Source of the DNA: Enoplolaimus lenunculus
Taxonomy: Eukaryota; Nematoda; Enoplea; Enoplida; Thoracostomopsidae
NCBI GenBank assembly: GCA_030248215.1
Contig: JASANG010003839.1
Coordinates: 1 to 64,000 of the forward strand
Length of the DNA: 64,000 nucleotides
Reading direction: 5' to 3'
The notes beneath the pieces were generated by a model. That model had not been told where the DNA came from. It did no database searches and saw only the letters and a program-made list of their open reading frames with translations. This document shows, piece after piece, positions 24,973 through 37,045 of the stretch (positions are counted from its first letter, which is position 1; each line of letters begins with the position of its first letter). Position numbers and translations under genes: made by a program.

Positions 24973-25763
24973 ATACTTGAATAAAAGACAACTATTTCTT
25001 GAAAGAAAGACATTTGTGTATTGGCAATGGCAATTTCTTGAATAAAAGGCATTTCTATTTTAACCATTTAAGAAACGAATTTCTGAGTTGTTTAAGGCTA
25101 CTATTGTCTGAAATACAAGAAATCTATGTCTTGAAAATTTCAGGAAGTATGAGTCTTGAAATCTTAAGACAATTTATTTTGTGTGTACCCCTGAGCTTGC
25201 CATATCTTCTCGCTCTAACCTAATTGAAACATCATAAGTTATAGGAGGCATGGGTAGAGGACAACTAAAACCTATAAAATTATAGATACCAGTGGCAAAT
25301 ATTTTAAAACCACACTACATATGTTATATAATTGTTTATAATTCAAAACTCTGGCGAAAATCTGAGCAAAATTAATTTATATGAAGACGACAAATACAAA
25401 ACCAATATATTTTCGATTTGAAAAATAAACGAATATTAAATAGTAAATTAATCCTCAAGATTGTACCAATAAAGCCATTCAGTCTGTGAACCATGAAAAA
25501 TGGCTGTAGGCACTGGGAAATGTCTGTAATGCTTCGAACGTAAACAAGCGGGATAGGACCAGATAAATTGCATAAACTGCATAAAGTGGGCATATTTTGG
25601 TCAAAGGCTGGATTACGGTTTCCGTTCGGGACGGAATACCTCATTTATTGGACCATAGAATAAAGCACATGGTTTTCCAATGCCGGCAAAAATATCATTG
25701 TGTCGTCTTTCCCGAAAAACTGCAAAATGATATACCCCAACCCTTTCTTCGTATATATGCGCC
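24973..25763. other. Intergenic DNA without recognised gene
   Basis: Some AAGAC/GTCTT-rich text (24,120-25,160) flanks the family F array on both sides, so the array may have inserted into an older GTCTTxAAAGAC-type repeat. No coding signal. Confidence 0.35.
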
Positions 25764-26141
25764 CATTGTGTAAACGGATAGTAAATAATAACGGAAACGG
25801 GAACGGGAGCGGATAGTGATCAAATTAACGGAAACGGAAAATGGATATTGAATCATAAAAGTTTCAAAAATGTTTTATTTTTCTGCCAACACAATTGAAG
25901 CGTGCATAAGCATATTTACCGGCCTTTCAAAAATTGTGAAGCAAAATGGCGGACGAATTGAAATTTTCATTTCATTTCGAACAATTTCTGCATATCTGTA
26001 ACAAAAAAATTCGAGATGTATACGTGATTTATAAGTAATTTTGAACGTGAAAACAGCAGAATTTCCGCTATTTCTATTACGGAAACGGAAACGTACACAG
26101 ATTTTTACCGCAAATGCAAACGAAGATTCGGTTACACCCTG
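25764..26141 (+). mobile_element. Family C full-length hAT-like MITE
   Basis: It starts CATTGTGTAAACGG and ends GTTACACCCTG. The 8-bp flanks are TATGCGCC and TATACGCC (7 of 8). GGAAACGG hexamers occur at both ends (25,791-25,850 and about 26,080-26,095). Its interior is collinear with 3,960-4,349. Confidence 0.75.
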
Positions 26142-26952
26142 TATACGCCCATGATTTTGGAATCAGTTTTGTATTGTTTTTCAAAAGCAATTATATAATA
26201 CGCATTACATCACTTAAAAGTAGGTAATACTTGCAAATTTTTGTGTTAAATACTGATGTACAATCAGGAAAGGTAATAAAGCTCAAATATGCAAAAAAAT
26301 TAACTACACTGACTTTTAGGTAAACGCGAGCTAGGGAGTGGGGGGATAAACGGAAAAGACCCCTACTTAAATCAATCCACGCCAAGTCATTTATTAAAGA
26401 CTTTAAGTCATCAGTATGAACTGCTTAGCAATAAAAACTTGCGTCTTGATGAGTAGGTCCCTAATGAACACAATGATAAGCAGAGGTTAACTGTACTCCT
26501 GCTAATAGTACCATCACAATGCCAAATGAAACATCACGCTGGATTTCTGAGCTGGTAAACCCTAAATAACTTTGTCAAACCAAGAAAACATAAAACCTGC
26601 AATATGCTAAATTTGAAAACAAATCGCTGTCCGCTTTAGTATTTATCAAAATATATGTAGAAGTTTTACTTAACAATGCCTACATTTTATAGTGAATCAT
26701 TTCTCAAGCAGCTTTCAGAACAACTTAACTCCAGATAAATATAACCTTCTTTACAATATCAACAAAATACATCTCCAGTGCAGGTGTATATTCAGACCTT
26801 TTTATACTCAGAACTATTAAGCGAGTATCATGGATGGTTCCGTAGAATCTTAACGTGAACTACTAAGCACACATAATTTGTAGTGTTAATGCTTGAATGC
26901 TGCACATATGCACTGGTGCGCTGATCCCGATTAATTTCTTTTTCAGGCTAAT
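26142..26952. other. Intergenic DNA without recognised features
   Basis: AT-rich, no gene and no named repeat recognised. Confidence 0.35.
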
Positions 26953-27232
26953 GAGGGTTAAACGCCGAGTTTTTCAAAAATTCAAATTAGGGCGTGAAAT
27001 GACAACAGGAGGGTTAAACACCGAGTTTTTCAAAAATTCAAATTAGGGCGTGAAATGACAACAGGAGGGTTAAACACCGAGTTTTTCAAAAATTCAAATT
27101 AGGGCGTGAAATGACAACAGGAGGGTTAAACACCGAGTTTTTCAAAAATTCAAATTAGGGCGTGAAATGACAACAGGAGGGTTAAACACCGAGTTTTTCA
27201 AAAATTCAAATTAGGGCGTGAAATGACAACAG
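26953..27232. repeat. Five-copy 56-bp tandem repeat
   Basis: Units start at 26,953, 27,009, 27,065, 27,121 and 27,177 with GAGGGTTAAACACCGAG. The only difference I see is G for A in the first unit (AACGCCG against AACACCG). Each unit ends GAAATGACAACAG. Near-identity means recent amplification. The unit length (56) is not a multiple of three, so it does not encode a repeated peptide. Confidence 0.9.
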
Positions 27233-28627
27233 GAGGTCCTGAGAACCTCAAATGATGCAAAAATATTCAAAATAGGAACGTTTTATGAAGAAGCGGGTCC
27301 AAATATTTCTGACGGGGTTCGGGCTGGCAAATGTTTTGAAACGCAAAAGGGCGTTATCATTTTATAACCAAAAATTTTCTTAGGGAGTAAATTGTAAGGT
27401 AGGGAGGTATCTTATCATTTTATAGGGACCTTAACCATTTCATCACAAGATAATCTGACGGGGAGCGCTCATCTTCCCCCGTTTTCCCTGGATCCATTTG
27501 CAATTGTCGGTGAACGCCAGCAGGGATTTGTAACCGAAAAGACTCTGAAAATTAGTCTACGTGGGCTGAGTCACCCACTGCTGTCTTTTGGCTACGGGAT
27601 CAGTTTCAGAATTCTGACAGCTAAGCCAATTAAGCGGATGCCTTCATGTCGCTCATGCGAGTTTACTTGAGTTGCGGCGTTCCGTATTTGTCTGTAATCA
27701 ACTCAAATGTAGCATTGCAAAGTTTCCGTCTACGGCAATAAAAGCTTCATCTTGTTACAGCTAATAATGTTAGGTTTTGCTTCGATCAATCTAAATAAAC
27801 TACACATATACAATGAATTCTTTGAACTGCAAAAGTAAGGGGCCTGCGACTTGTGATTTAGACAAATTTCATTCCGTAGCCCACATTCTAAAGAACCTAA
27901 ACTATTCAATGTGTTCCAGCCAGAGATCTTACGGGACAACGCTCCAAAAAAATTTATACCATTTGAGTATTTTAGGCATTGTTCTACAAAAGTTGTTCTG
28001 CATGCAAAACACAGTTGGTAGAAACGGTTTTTAAAATAAAATCAACGTTCTGTTTGACCAACATATTAATGTTGAAACAAATGTTTGCCAGTAAATAACT
28101 GGACTATATTATATGGCGGGCAGGCTATATATACAACCGAAAGTCAGGCTATAGATTTGGCAGAATGTCGAGATTTGATTTTAGCGCTCCAAACAATCTA
28201 ACGGAGGTTCCGACATTTTTTATTGAAAAATTTTCGTATTTTTATGCAAGTTGTGTGTCAATCAGAGAATTTATCTGTTGCCTTTTTGAAATATAGTTTT
28301 GTTAACACTTTTTAAGATTAGGATAAAAATCTGTAATATTTTACACTACATAAATGTGCTTTCACTACTTGTCAGTTCCAGTCCAGACACACTTTGTTGA
28401 GATATTGCTTTATCATTTTTCAGTATTGCTTACATTCTTGATGCACCCAAAATATATTTCATGGTTTGCCGACTCTATATCACAAACGTTCAATATAGCA
28501 GTTTAACGATTTCCATTTCACACTTTATTACTTTCGTAATTTTGTTCATTACTCAAGACAATTTATCAAAAAAGTATAAAAATAAAAAAAACATAAAAAT
28601 AATTCACAACCGCTAAATAAAAACTTA
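27233..28627. other. Intergenic DNA without recognised gene
   Basis: No coding signal is recognised. TTATCATTTTATA occurs twice (27,355 and 27,412) within GGG-rich text that may belong to an older element. Confidence 0.35.
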
Positions 28628-28814
28628 AGCCCTATTCATATGTGTATGTTTTTTGCTGCGAAAACCTGCAGCTGCAACTTGTACTTGCAAGCTTTGTTGA
28701 AAATCCCGTTCGAAAAACTTGCAGCTGCAAATATATAATTTATTAAAAAATCATAGCTAGGAATATAGTTCACATGTGTGAATCGCAGCAAAACTTGCAC
28801 GTTTGAATAGGGCT
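28628..28814. mobile_element. Small palindromic MITE with AGCCCTATTCA ends
   Basis: AGCCCTATTCATATGTG at the left is matched by the inverse CACGTTTGAATAGGGCT at the right, about 187 bp apart. Inside, CTGCAGCTGCAACTTG and ACTTGCAGCTGCAAAT form a second inverted pair. No target duplication is evident. Confidence 0.65.
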
Positions 28815-31800
28815 GTAAACTTTTTACATACTAATCGTAGAAAAACCAAAAAATGTTCTCGAACGCCACTAAATTTAGATTTAAAATCAGTCCGATCCCA
28901 AATCTGACAGTTGGTCAGTTTATAACCTTTCTTCAGTTTGCAGAAATGGTTCAAAATCTAACGTTAAAATACTGGATTGCCAACATTTCAATCTAAACGG
29001 GCTAAGGTCAAGGGCACATTATAATATATGATGTAAATTTGTATATATATATGTATATATATACTTTTCTGTATTATGTTACACATAGGTATAAATGTGT
29101 ATGTATATATTGGTCAAGTTTTGTCAGAGTCATGAACCAAGTGAGAAAGAAAATGTGTGTAATTGATTGTTGGACATATGACAGGATGTGGTCCTACACA
29201 AAGCTAAGAAGCAATGGGCGACTTGTAAACAACGATTGAGCTGTGTTCTCTTTTAAATTTCAATTGGAACGGTCAGTCGCGCAACTGAAAGGGAAGGGGG
29301 CGGTAGCAGTAGCAGAAGTAGAATTTTACGGCAACAATTAACGGATAGGAGGGTTTCTTACTGTTGGCTGGGTAATTTATGGGAAAATTTATACGGCAAT
29401 CGAAAGATATAGTCAGAATTTTTGATATTTGCTTTCAAGTGGGTCCGATTTACGAGCCACAATCATGAAATTTGGAAAACATCCTCAGTAGCGAGAAGGC
29501 AAACGTATTTTTGAACACACAAATATATATTGAACCTCTGTAACAAAATATTTTATAGTTGTCCCTTAAAGATAACATTTTGGGCGAAAATTATGTGCAG
29601 GCAACTGGCAGTCAAAAATTGCTGAAACAGTGAAGAAAAGCTACCAACAGATTAAACGTCAGCATGGTTTTTTAAACTAAATCCCAGCATAAAGATTTTT
29701 ATTGCCGTTTGTCTGAAGGGCTGAATCGATTCTTAGATATTGCGAATTGCGAACGCTAGTTTGAATATTTGAATTGAAGATGAGATCTAAACAGCGCCAC
29801 AGGCGAAACTTTTCGAGTCTATTAACCAGGGTCTAAACGCTCTACAAGGGAAACGGAAACGGACACTTTTTGTTACCGGAAACAGACACAGATTTTCTGT
29901 TGCACCCTGGAATTACAGAAATCTTCTCAGGTTGCGATTATGGGACGGTGTTAAAAAGGAAATAAATAAAATTTATGACTGCGCCAGATACCTCAAATGA
30001 AAAATATTCTCGATCCAAGTTCGACAAACATTTTGGCCGGAAAAATTTGACTTATCCAAGAAATAACTTCCATAGCTCAATATTTTTACCAAACATGAAC
30101 TGAATAACTAAGCGATGACAGGTTGCGTCAGTACTGGAGGATCAAGGATTTACTAGTCAAGGCGATACTTTAAAGCTTGAAACGCTACAGCAGCATTAAA
30201 TACTTTATGGGATACAAATTATGCCGCAGACGCAAACTTTTTAAACCGAGTTGTATCCATGTAATGTTTTTTAATTTCATCTATTTAGCAATAAACCACA
30301 CTGTTATTTACTTACATTAACAATTTGCATCGCAAAATTTATGAGGACAATAGAATTGGTAGGTAATCATATACCCTCATCTTTCCAGATCCACTCCTGC
30401 GAAAACTAAATTATGATAAGTACATAACTGTATATAGTAATCCACAGTTCGAGACGGTGGGAACGTAAAACACCAGTAGATTTGTCAGAAAACTTTGAGT
30501 TGCAATGTCTGATTGAAAGCGCTCATGGAATTTTTTATATGCCCATAAAACACGTTCATCTAGTCTAACACCTTGGCAATACATTAACACCCAAACTGTT
30601 ATTTTGCGTAAGAATTTGGACGTTTTATAAAGAAAAGACCTGTTAAAGGTGTTTTTCTTCATGCCTACAAATTCCGAGCGAAGATATATAGCCTGCTTAT
30701 CCCTACACTTGTATACGCTTTTGACTAAATCTATGGTACAAGGCTGGCATGCCGGTCCACACTGCCATAAACCATGACGTATTCAATCTAATCATACAGA
30801 GACGATATATAAAATCAAGATTTTAAACCTATAGACTTTCCACTATGCTGTCCGACAGAAAGAAGCTAAATTCAATTAAAGTTGACAGTAAAGAGCCGGA
30901 AATTTTACACTGTGTTTTCGTAGAACCTATACCTTGAGGTACATTTAGGTTTGTCTGAAGGCAAGTGTCCTCTTATTGAGTGGCCATACTATAAAAGAAG
31001 GGTGCACGAGACCATTTTGATAAAGGGCTTTTTAATATGTTTTTTGAAAAATTTGAAATGGTGGAAATTGGGACACAACTGATCGAAAGTGGAAGAAATT
31101 CAGTTGGAATGTTTTGACATTTAAGTAAATTCTGTTATAGTGTAAAAATTGTTGCCTCCATAGTGCCTATTATTAGATTGTTGTATTTGCCTATGGGAAA
31201 AATTTTTGTTTAGCAGGGCAGAAAACTCTGCTGAAAAGTAGATGGTCCTCGTCCATATTGGAATGCGGCCGCATCAAGTTAGGTTCTGACGCAAGAAAAT
31301 TGGTTCAAAGCTTTTTTGTATATCAATTTTAGTGAATTCTGAAAACAATATTCATTTCTAATACTCGCGATGCCGCTGAAGTTTGCTTGCCTTCGGCTTT
31401 GTTTGAAAATAGCAAAAAAGTTAAAGTGCCAGTCTTTCTTAAGAAAGACGCTTTAAACAATTTCTTTTACTTTACTTTCATGCTATAGTATTGAAATTTG
31501 GAAAATTTGACGTAATGTTAGCTGCCTCAGATTGCTTGATTTCTACTACTGCAAATTTCATTAACCTTGGTATCCGATTCCGGTATTTTTTACCGCCAGT
31601 TGCACTTTGCTTTGTGTACATTCCGCCTGAAAAAACATATGTTTCCAGCTAAATTTTGTGCTCAATCTATGAGCAAGCTTTTCAATTTTTAATTTCAATC
31701 ACAGTTTAATATTAAAAAACGACACCGCTTTTAATTTATTAAATACTGCCTGAATTTCTGATTGTAAAGCCTGCGGTTGTTTTTTTTCCAAAATGTTCTC

Positions 31801-32519
31801 AAGGTGGAAAAGTATGCTAAAGTTTTATTCCTGGGAAACTTCAAATTAAACCTACAAACTGCTCGTCGATTTCAAAAATACTCTAAATAGCTTTTAAAAG
31901 AATGAAGCAATAAAAATATAAAGACTACTTTTATAAACAGGCATTCAAGTCTAGCCAAGGTTTTAGCGCAATAGAAAAAACCTTTGAAAGTTGTAAGATA
32001 GAGGGATGGACTTGCACGGATCCATGGACTTTCAGAAAGGTGCCCAATTGACGAAGAAGCAAAGAAATGCAATTATGCTTTTAAAAATTTCAACTATTTT
32101 TAAGCAAAATGTTTCAGTTGCAAGATTTTCGCTAGTATATATGTTCCTTTTTGCCAGAGCGTTTTAGGCGCCGCCGCCAGCAGCATTTACTCTATTAATG
32201 TTTAAAGTATATAAAACTGTTCCAATTATGAATACGTAGCAAATCCATAACTGCCCTTTGATGAAACTTTGGCGAATTCAAATTTTTTTGGAGAGGAGTG
32301 ACTTTCCAGCAGCTTGTTAAGTATGGTTTGCAACGTTAGAAGACCTACACTGGCCATTCGGCATATGCATTTTAAAAATCAAAGTCATCTTTTCCCTGGA
32401 GTATGCTGGAACATGCCAGTTGCAATGGCGCATACATTTAGTAGTTTACGGGTTTTCAAGAGGTCAGACAGAATAAAGTAATTTGCATGGCACAACACTT
32501 AAATATTTGTAAATTGGTG
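28815..32519. other. Gene-poor stretch with one mini family C element
   Basis: A mini-element at 29,827-29,908 starts CAGGGTCTAAACG, contains GGGAAACGGAAACGG and ends TTGCACCCTG. It is a family C element with almost no interior. A TATATATG run lies at 29,041-29,062. No protein family is recognised in the remaining open frames (for example 30,411-30,662 minus). Confidence 0.45.
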
Positions 32520-32997
32520 GCTCGGGCTCGAGCGTCAAGCTCCAATAGCTGAGTGGGTATAGTAAACGCCTTCCACTCCAGTCACTGGAGTTCGAATCCT
32601 AGCATAAAAGAAGGTCTCAGATGAAATAGAAAATATTCATGTGCTAAGGGGTTAAGCGAAAAATTTTCAGTTTACGATCTATAACCCCTTCTCACATAGG
32701 TTTGACTATGGGCACCTCAGCGCAGTGTATATTCGTTAAATAATATATATCGCACTGCGTTTAACAATTGCAACACGTATACGTAGCACTAAATCACCAC
32801 AAGCCGTGAGAGCCCCCTCGGGCTCGAGCGTCAAGCTCCTATACTGAGTGGTGAAACGACTTCCACTCCAGACATTGGAGTTCGAATCCTAGCATAAAAG
32901 TAGATCTCAGATGAAATAAAAAATATTCATATGATAAAAGGTTAAGCGAACAATTTTCAGTTTACTATCTTTAAGCGAAAAATTTTCAGTTTACTAT
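32520..32997 (+). repeat. Second family F array
   Basis: Two units with the same tRNA-like core as 24,285-24,972. The first (to about 32,650) lacks its left part. The second starts ATAACCCCTTCTCACAT at about 32,681 and ends near 32,943. Its A-box is damaged (CTATACTGAG). The linker TTAAGCGAAAAATTTTCAG follows twice (32,942 and 32,969). Confidence 0.7.
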
Positions 32998-32999
32998 CT

Positions 33000-33924
33000 T
33001 TAAAGACACAACAAATACCAAATTTTCACCAAAATTTTTAGAGCAGTGAGAATAATTTCGCGCATAAAGCGAGCTAGAAGCTGAACGAATTTTAGCATTT
33101 AAAAGTCCTTTTATAATTTGCAAATTTTTTGCAAAATTGGAATCTAAAAAGACGGATGGGTGCTCGTGACTCCACACCCCATTGGATACGCCACGGATAG
33201 TTGCGGCGAGAGTGTTTTTCATATCCAGATAACTGGCAATTTCTGCAGAAGATGCATCTGTATTTGTGGTAACGGTTTCTATTAACGAATAACTATTTGG
33301 AACTTTTCCAGGTTGACAAATAATACATGTCATGTAGTTTCATCTAACTTCCCTGTGTAAAATAGATACTTTACATTGTTTTTAGGTAAATTAAGTGGTG
33401 TTATGGTTATGGTATTCGAGCCTCACCTGCCACAACCTACACTTGAGGGACTGGGATCCCCATGCTGCGAGGTATCAATTATGCACAGGGACGCGACAAC
33501 CTAGATAAATTAAATATCCGAAGCACATCGACTATGTGCATTAATAAAGACAGTTTCGGCAAAAAATAGCAAATTAAATGCAAATTTTTAGCGCTACACT
33601 ACGGATTTAAACCAAAATTTTTACAGTTACAATTTATCTTGAAAACGTTTAGCAATAAAGACTATAATAGCAGATAATGACGGCAAAACCAAAAAGCACA
33701 AATTGTCTCATGCATAAAATTATCGTAGTAGAAATGGGTTGCAATTAAAATCAATCGTTTCGCGCAGAGATTTTATTTTGTTCAGGTGTATTGCATTGCT
33801 CAGTGTTGGCAGCTAATCTTTCTTGTGCGCGAGCGTAAATACTCTAATTGTCGAGCAGTGATGAAAATTGCCTTTTACTCAATAGTTTTTACATAAAAAA
33901 CAACAGATTTTACTGAAAAATTAC
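33000..33924. other. Intergenic DNA with one unidentified open frame
   Basis: A minus-strand frame (32,986-33,333, 115 codons) has balanced composition, but it shares its 3' end with the family F linker. It has no recognised motif and no usable upstream splice site in frame. I do not call it a gene. Confidence 0.3.
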
Positions 33925-34075
33925 TTGTTGTTGCCGTTGTTGTTGTTGTTTGTTGTTGTTGTTGTCGTTGTTGTTTGTTGTTGTTTGTTGGTTTTGTTGT
34001 TGGTGTTGTTGTTGTCGTCGTTGTTGTTTGTTGTTGTTGTTGTTCTAGTTGTTTGTTGTTTGGTTAGTAAGCTCG
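33925..34075 (+). repeat. (TTG)n microsatellite tract
   Basis: About 150 bp of TTG triplets broken by GTTTG and GTCG interruptions. The complementary strand encodes a Thr/Asn/Gln run that is not a gene. Confidence 0.85.
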
Positions 34076-34224
34076 CTTTAGTGCGGGGGGTTTGAGGGCG
34101 GCAACCTCCATCCTGTTTAGGGTCTTTCCAAGTACGGGGTGTGCAGGGAGCGACAGCCTCCTGATACAGCAATCTCAACCAAAGAAAGCATATTGACGAA
34201 AAGGCGTCCACACGGGGGGAATTA

Positions 34225-34660
34225 AGGGGCCGTGTCCCGCAAATTTGGCTGGTGCCCCACTTTCAAATAGACTCGGGCCAGACATCTGAGAACTGAGCCA
34301 GGAGGGGTTGTGGGCTGCCTCGTTTTTCAATTTCCCCAAACGAGCTTGTCCCATTTTTCCGTTTTTTCAGCGAAAACTTCCAGCTGTCCCGTATTCCCAG
34401 TTGCTCGAAGCAAGCCTGTCCCATTTTCCCAGCGAAATATTGCAGCTGTCTCGTTATTTCATTTTCCCCAAACGAGCTTGTCCCATTTTATCGTTTTCCC
34501 ATCCAAAATTTGCAGCTGTCCCGTTTTCCACTTGCCCGAAACTAATCTGTCCCATTTTCCCAGCTAAAATTTGCAATTGTTCCGTTTCTCCATTTGCCCT
34601 TAACAAGGCTGTTCCATTTTCCCATCTGTCCGTAATGCTAACGGAGGAGTATATAAATTT
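34225..34660. repeat. ~65-bp tandem repeat with CTGTCCCATTTTCC modules
   Basis: CTTGTCCCAT or CTGTCCCAT recurs at about 34,347, 34,415, 34,478, 34,545 and (as CTGTTCCAT) 34,607, each followed by an AAAATTTGCAGCTGTCCCG-like module. On the opposite strand this is GGGACAGCTGCAAATTTT. The open frames across it (154 and 112 codons) arise from the repeat and not from a gene. Confidence 0.7.
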
Positions 34661-34734
34661 GCCCCGATTATGCTCGTGTCTTGCTGCCCCGCGGGATAAC
34701 GGGACACCACTTAATGTATTGGCCAAAATTTCGT

Positions 34735-34917
34735 TATATTTGCCATTTTTTCTTAAAAATTTGGAAAACTGAGTGAATATATACTTGCACATATCAGTTG
34801 TCTTGGCAGTAAAGAAAACATTTTTGAAACTTTATACTTCAATATCCGTTTTTCATTTCCATATTTGATCACTATTTGTTCCATTGCCGTTTATTTTTAC
34901 TATCGGTTTATACCCTG
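34735..34917 (-). mobile_element. Family C fragment, reverse
   Basis: Ends ACTATCGGTTTATACCCTG, the inverse of a family C start, with CCGTTTATTTTT upstream. The far end is truncated against the GGGACAG repeat. Confidence 0.55.
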
Positions 34918-35194
34918 GTAGCCACAATCAAGATGTCATGTAGTTAGATGTGCTTCCAGCTCAAAGAATGTTGCACTCAACATTTGTAAAATCCAGATAT
35001 AAAGTGTGTGTTTCTCTGTACTTGTTTGAACAAGTTTGGGTATTCATGCAGTAATACAAAATATTAATCAGAGATATTACCTACAACGGTACAATCGAAC
35101 TCAGCAAAGTCGGATCCAGTTTCCTTTCGCAGATCAACATCAAATTTTACGCAAATCGGTTAATATTACTTTTTAGGGCTTTCCGTTATTCCGC

Positions 35195-35750
35195 GGGACA
35201 GCAAGACGCAGGAGTGCAAGCGGAAAACTAGAAAATTGGACAGGCTTGTTCTGAGCAAATGAGAAAATGAACCAGCTGCAAATTTTCACTGCGAAGTGTG
35301 AACACGAAAAAACGGGACAGGGGCAGCGTGGAACCGCAGGTGAAAAATACCGGAGCCAGAGGTCAACGAAACTTGCCGGAGCCAGGGGTGAGGCGAAATT
35401 AACTAGTAAAAATGATAGTTAGTTAATTTTAGCCATTATCTGCAATATGTTGTTAAGTAAGTTGTTTGGTCTTACGCTAATTTTTTTGCGAAACTTCGGA
35501 AATTCTTTGCTGAGAATTGTTACAAAAGTAAAGCGAAACGCGCTTAACAGATAAATTTTGCAAAATTATGCAAAATTGTACTACCGAAATTGCCCGAACC
35601 TCCGGCAAGAATTCTACAGTAGCCAGAGGTCGATTTTCTGCCGGAGGCATACCTCCGGTTGTACCCTGGACAGCGGTATGTTTTGTTGGGAAACCGGGAC
35701 AGGCTTGTTTCGGACAAATGGGACAGCTGCAAATTTGCGCCAGGACACAA
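35195..35750. repeat. Dispersed GGGACAG and CCGGAG modules
   Basis: GGGACAG-type modules appear on the plus strand at about 35,196, 35,245, 35,322, 35,696 and 35,720, in inverse sense to those at 34,340-34,620. Two stretches with CCGGAG hexamers lie between them (35,345-35,395 and 35,595-35,670, the latter ending TTGTACCCTGG). They look like broken hAT-like elements nested in the GGGACAG repeat. Confidence 0.5.
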
Positions 35751-35788
35751 GATTTAGGAGCTTGAAACTTGGATTCAGTTATGGGTAC

Positions 35789-36085
35789 CAGGATGCAATC
35801 GGAATTACAATTTACTGCAACCGGAATTTTAAAAATACCGTAAACGGAACCAGAAAATAAAAAATACATGCCACCGATAAATTCACATTCTTTTTTGCAA
35901 TATTGGTGGAATAACCCTAGATTATACTATTAATGACATCTATTTAATTTTTTATCATTTTTTCTGCTAAATATCTTTAATTACGCTGACCAAAATTTAA
36001 TACCAGAACTTTTTTAATTCCGGTAAAAATTTACCAGAACCGGAAGATGAAAAAAAGCTGAATTAGGGATTCCGGTTGGACCCTG
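35789..36085 (+). mobile_element. Family B copy, degraded
   Basis: Starts CAGGATGCAATCGGAATTAC and ends GGTTGGACCCTG. The interior has the ATACATGCCACCGATAAATT and GAATAACCCTAG blocks of family B. Flanking 8-mers do not match well, so it is old. Confidence 0.6.
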
Positions 36086-37045
36086 ATGTCCGCCAAGTCT
36101 TCATTATATTAAAAACTTCAAGGGTTTTTGTTAATTTTAGCAAATATTTGTAATGCGTACTGAATGAACCCCTTGGCTTTTGAAAACAGATCGGCACCCG
36201 CAATCTCTCGGAAAAGCTATTTAACTATGGTATGCAGCAAAAAAATTTCCTTGAACATCGCATACCTGGTCACTACACCTCTCGCTCAGACAATATCAGA
36301 CCATACGTTATATATTCTATCAGAAAATCTAGTACAATCAAACGTAGTAGTGCCAGAAGCAAAATTTCACATTTTCAGCTGCCTCCAGGAGTAGGGCTCC
36401 CAATACAAGGTAGCGATAAGTTTCGGTTTTTCAGTTAATGTTAGCTTACAGGTTAACATTGGCATTTCAGTTTGATTTGCGAAAAACATGCTTCAGCTAT
36501 TTAAACAGCCACTAACGAAAAGTTTACAAGGGCAGAAAATAGCGCTAAATGCAATAAACCACGAAACTGCCATCAGAATATCTTTTAAATCGTCTAACCC
36601 GTTCTGTATCTCAAAAATTTTGCCTCTGATTTCGTGATGCAAAAAATATTCAGGTAAAACATAAAAAATCAGTATTGCCTAGTTAATAACATCGAAACAT
36701 GCAACAAGTTCAAGAATACTAGTGTATTTAAAATTGGGTTTACGGGTGTAGTCTGCTTTTGCGATTATTGTAGACACGTGCTTACAAATTTTTTTATAAA
36801 ACGTAAATCCTGGCTACTCCATTGGTTATGATATCACACGTCCTATTTTGCTAAATATTGTTAACTGATTGCAGCTGATTTAACAATTTGAAAAGGCAAT
36901 CCATTGATATTTGTCCGTGCAATACTAGGTGCTAAAAATATACACTAAATCAAACAAATGGCGAACTAGACCCTGCAAAACATTTCAGACTATTCAAATT
37001 AATTATAAACAAGACCTTCTTGCACTGTAAAAATAACTTGAATTT
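36086..37045. other. 3' flank of the malate dehydrogenase gene
   Basis: Downstream of the MDH stop codon on the minus strand. No clear AATAAA signal was found close to the stop, and no other gene is seen. Confidence 0.4.

Noticed and set aside
32986-33333. 115-codon minus-strand frame with protein-like composition
   Set aside because: No family motif, its 3' end runs into the family F linker, and the only nearby upstream acceptor is followed by an in-frame stop. Not called as a gene.
33921-34211. 96-codon frame with long Thr/Asn/Gln runs
   Set aside because: Reverse reading of the (TTG)n microsatellite.
34308-34792. Opposed 154- and 112-codon frames
   Set aside because: Both are produced by the ~65-bp CTGTCCC tandem repeat.
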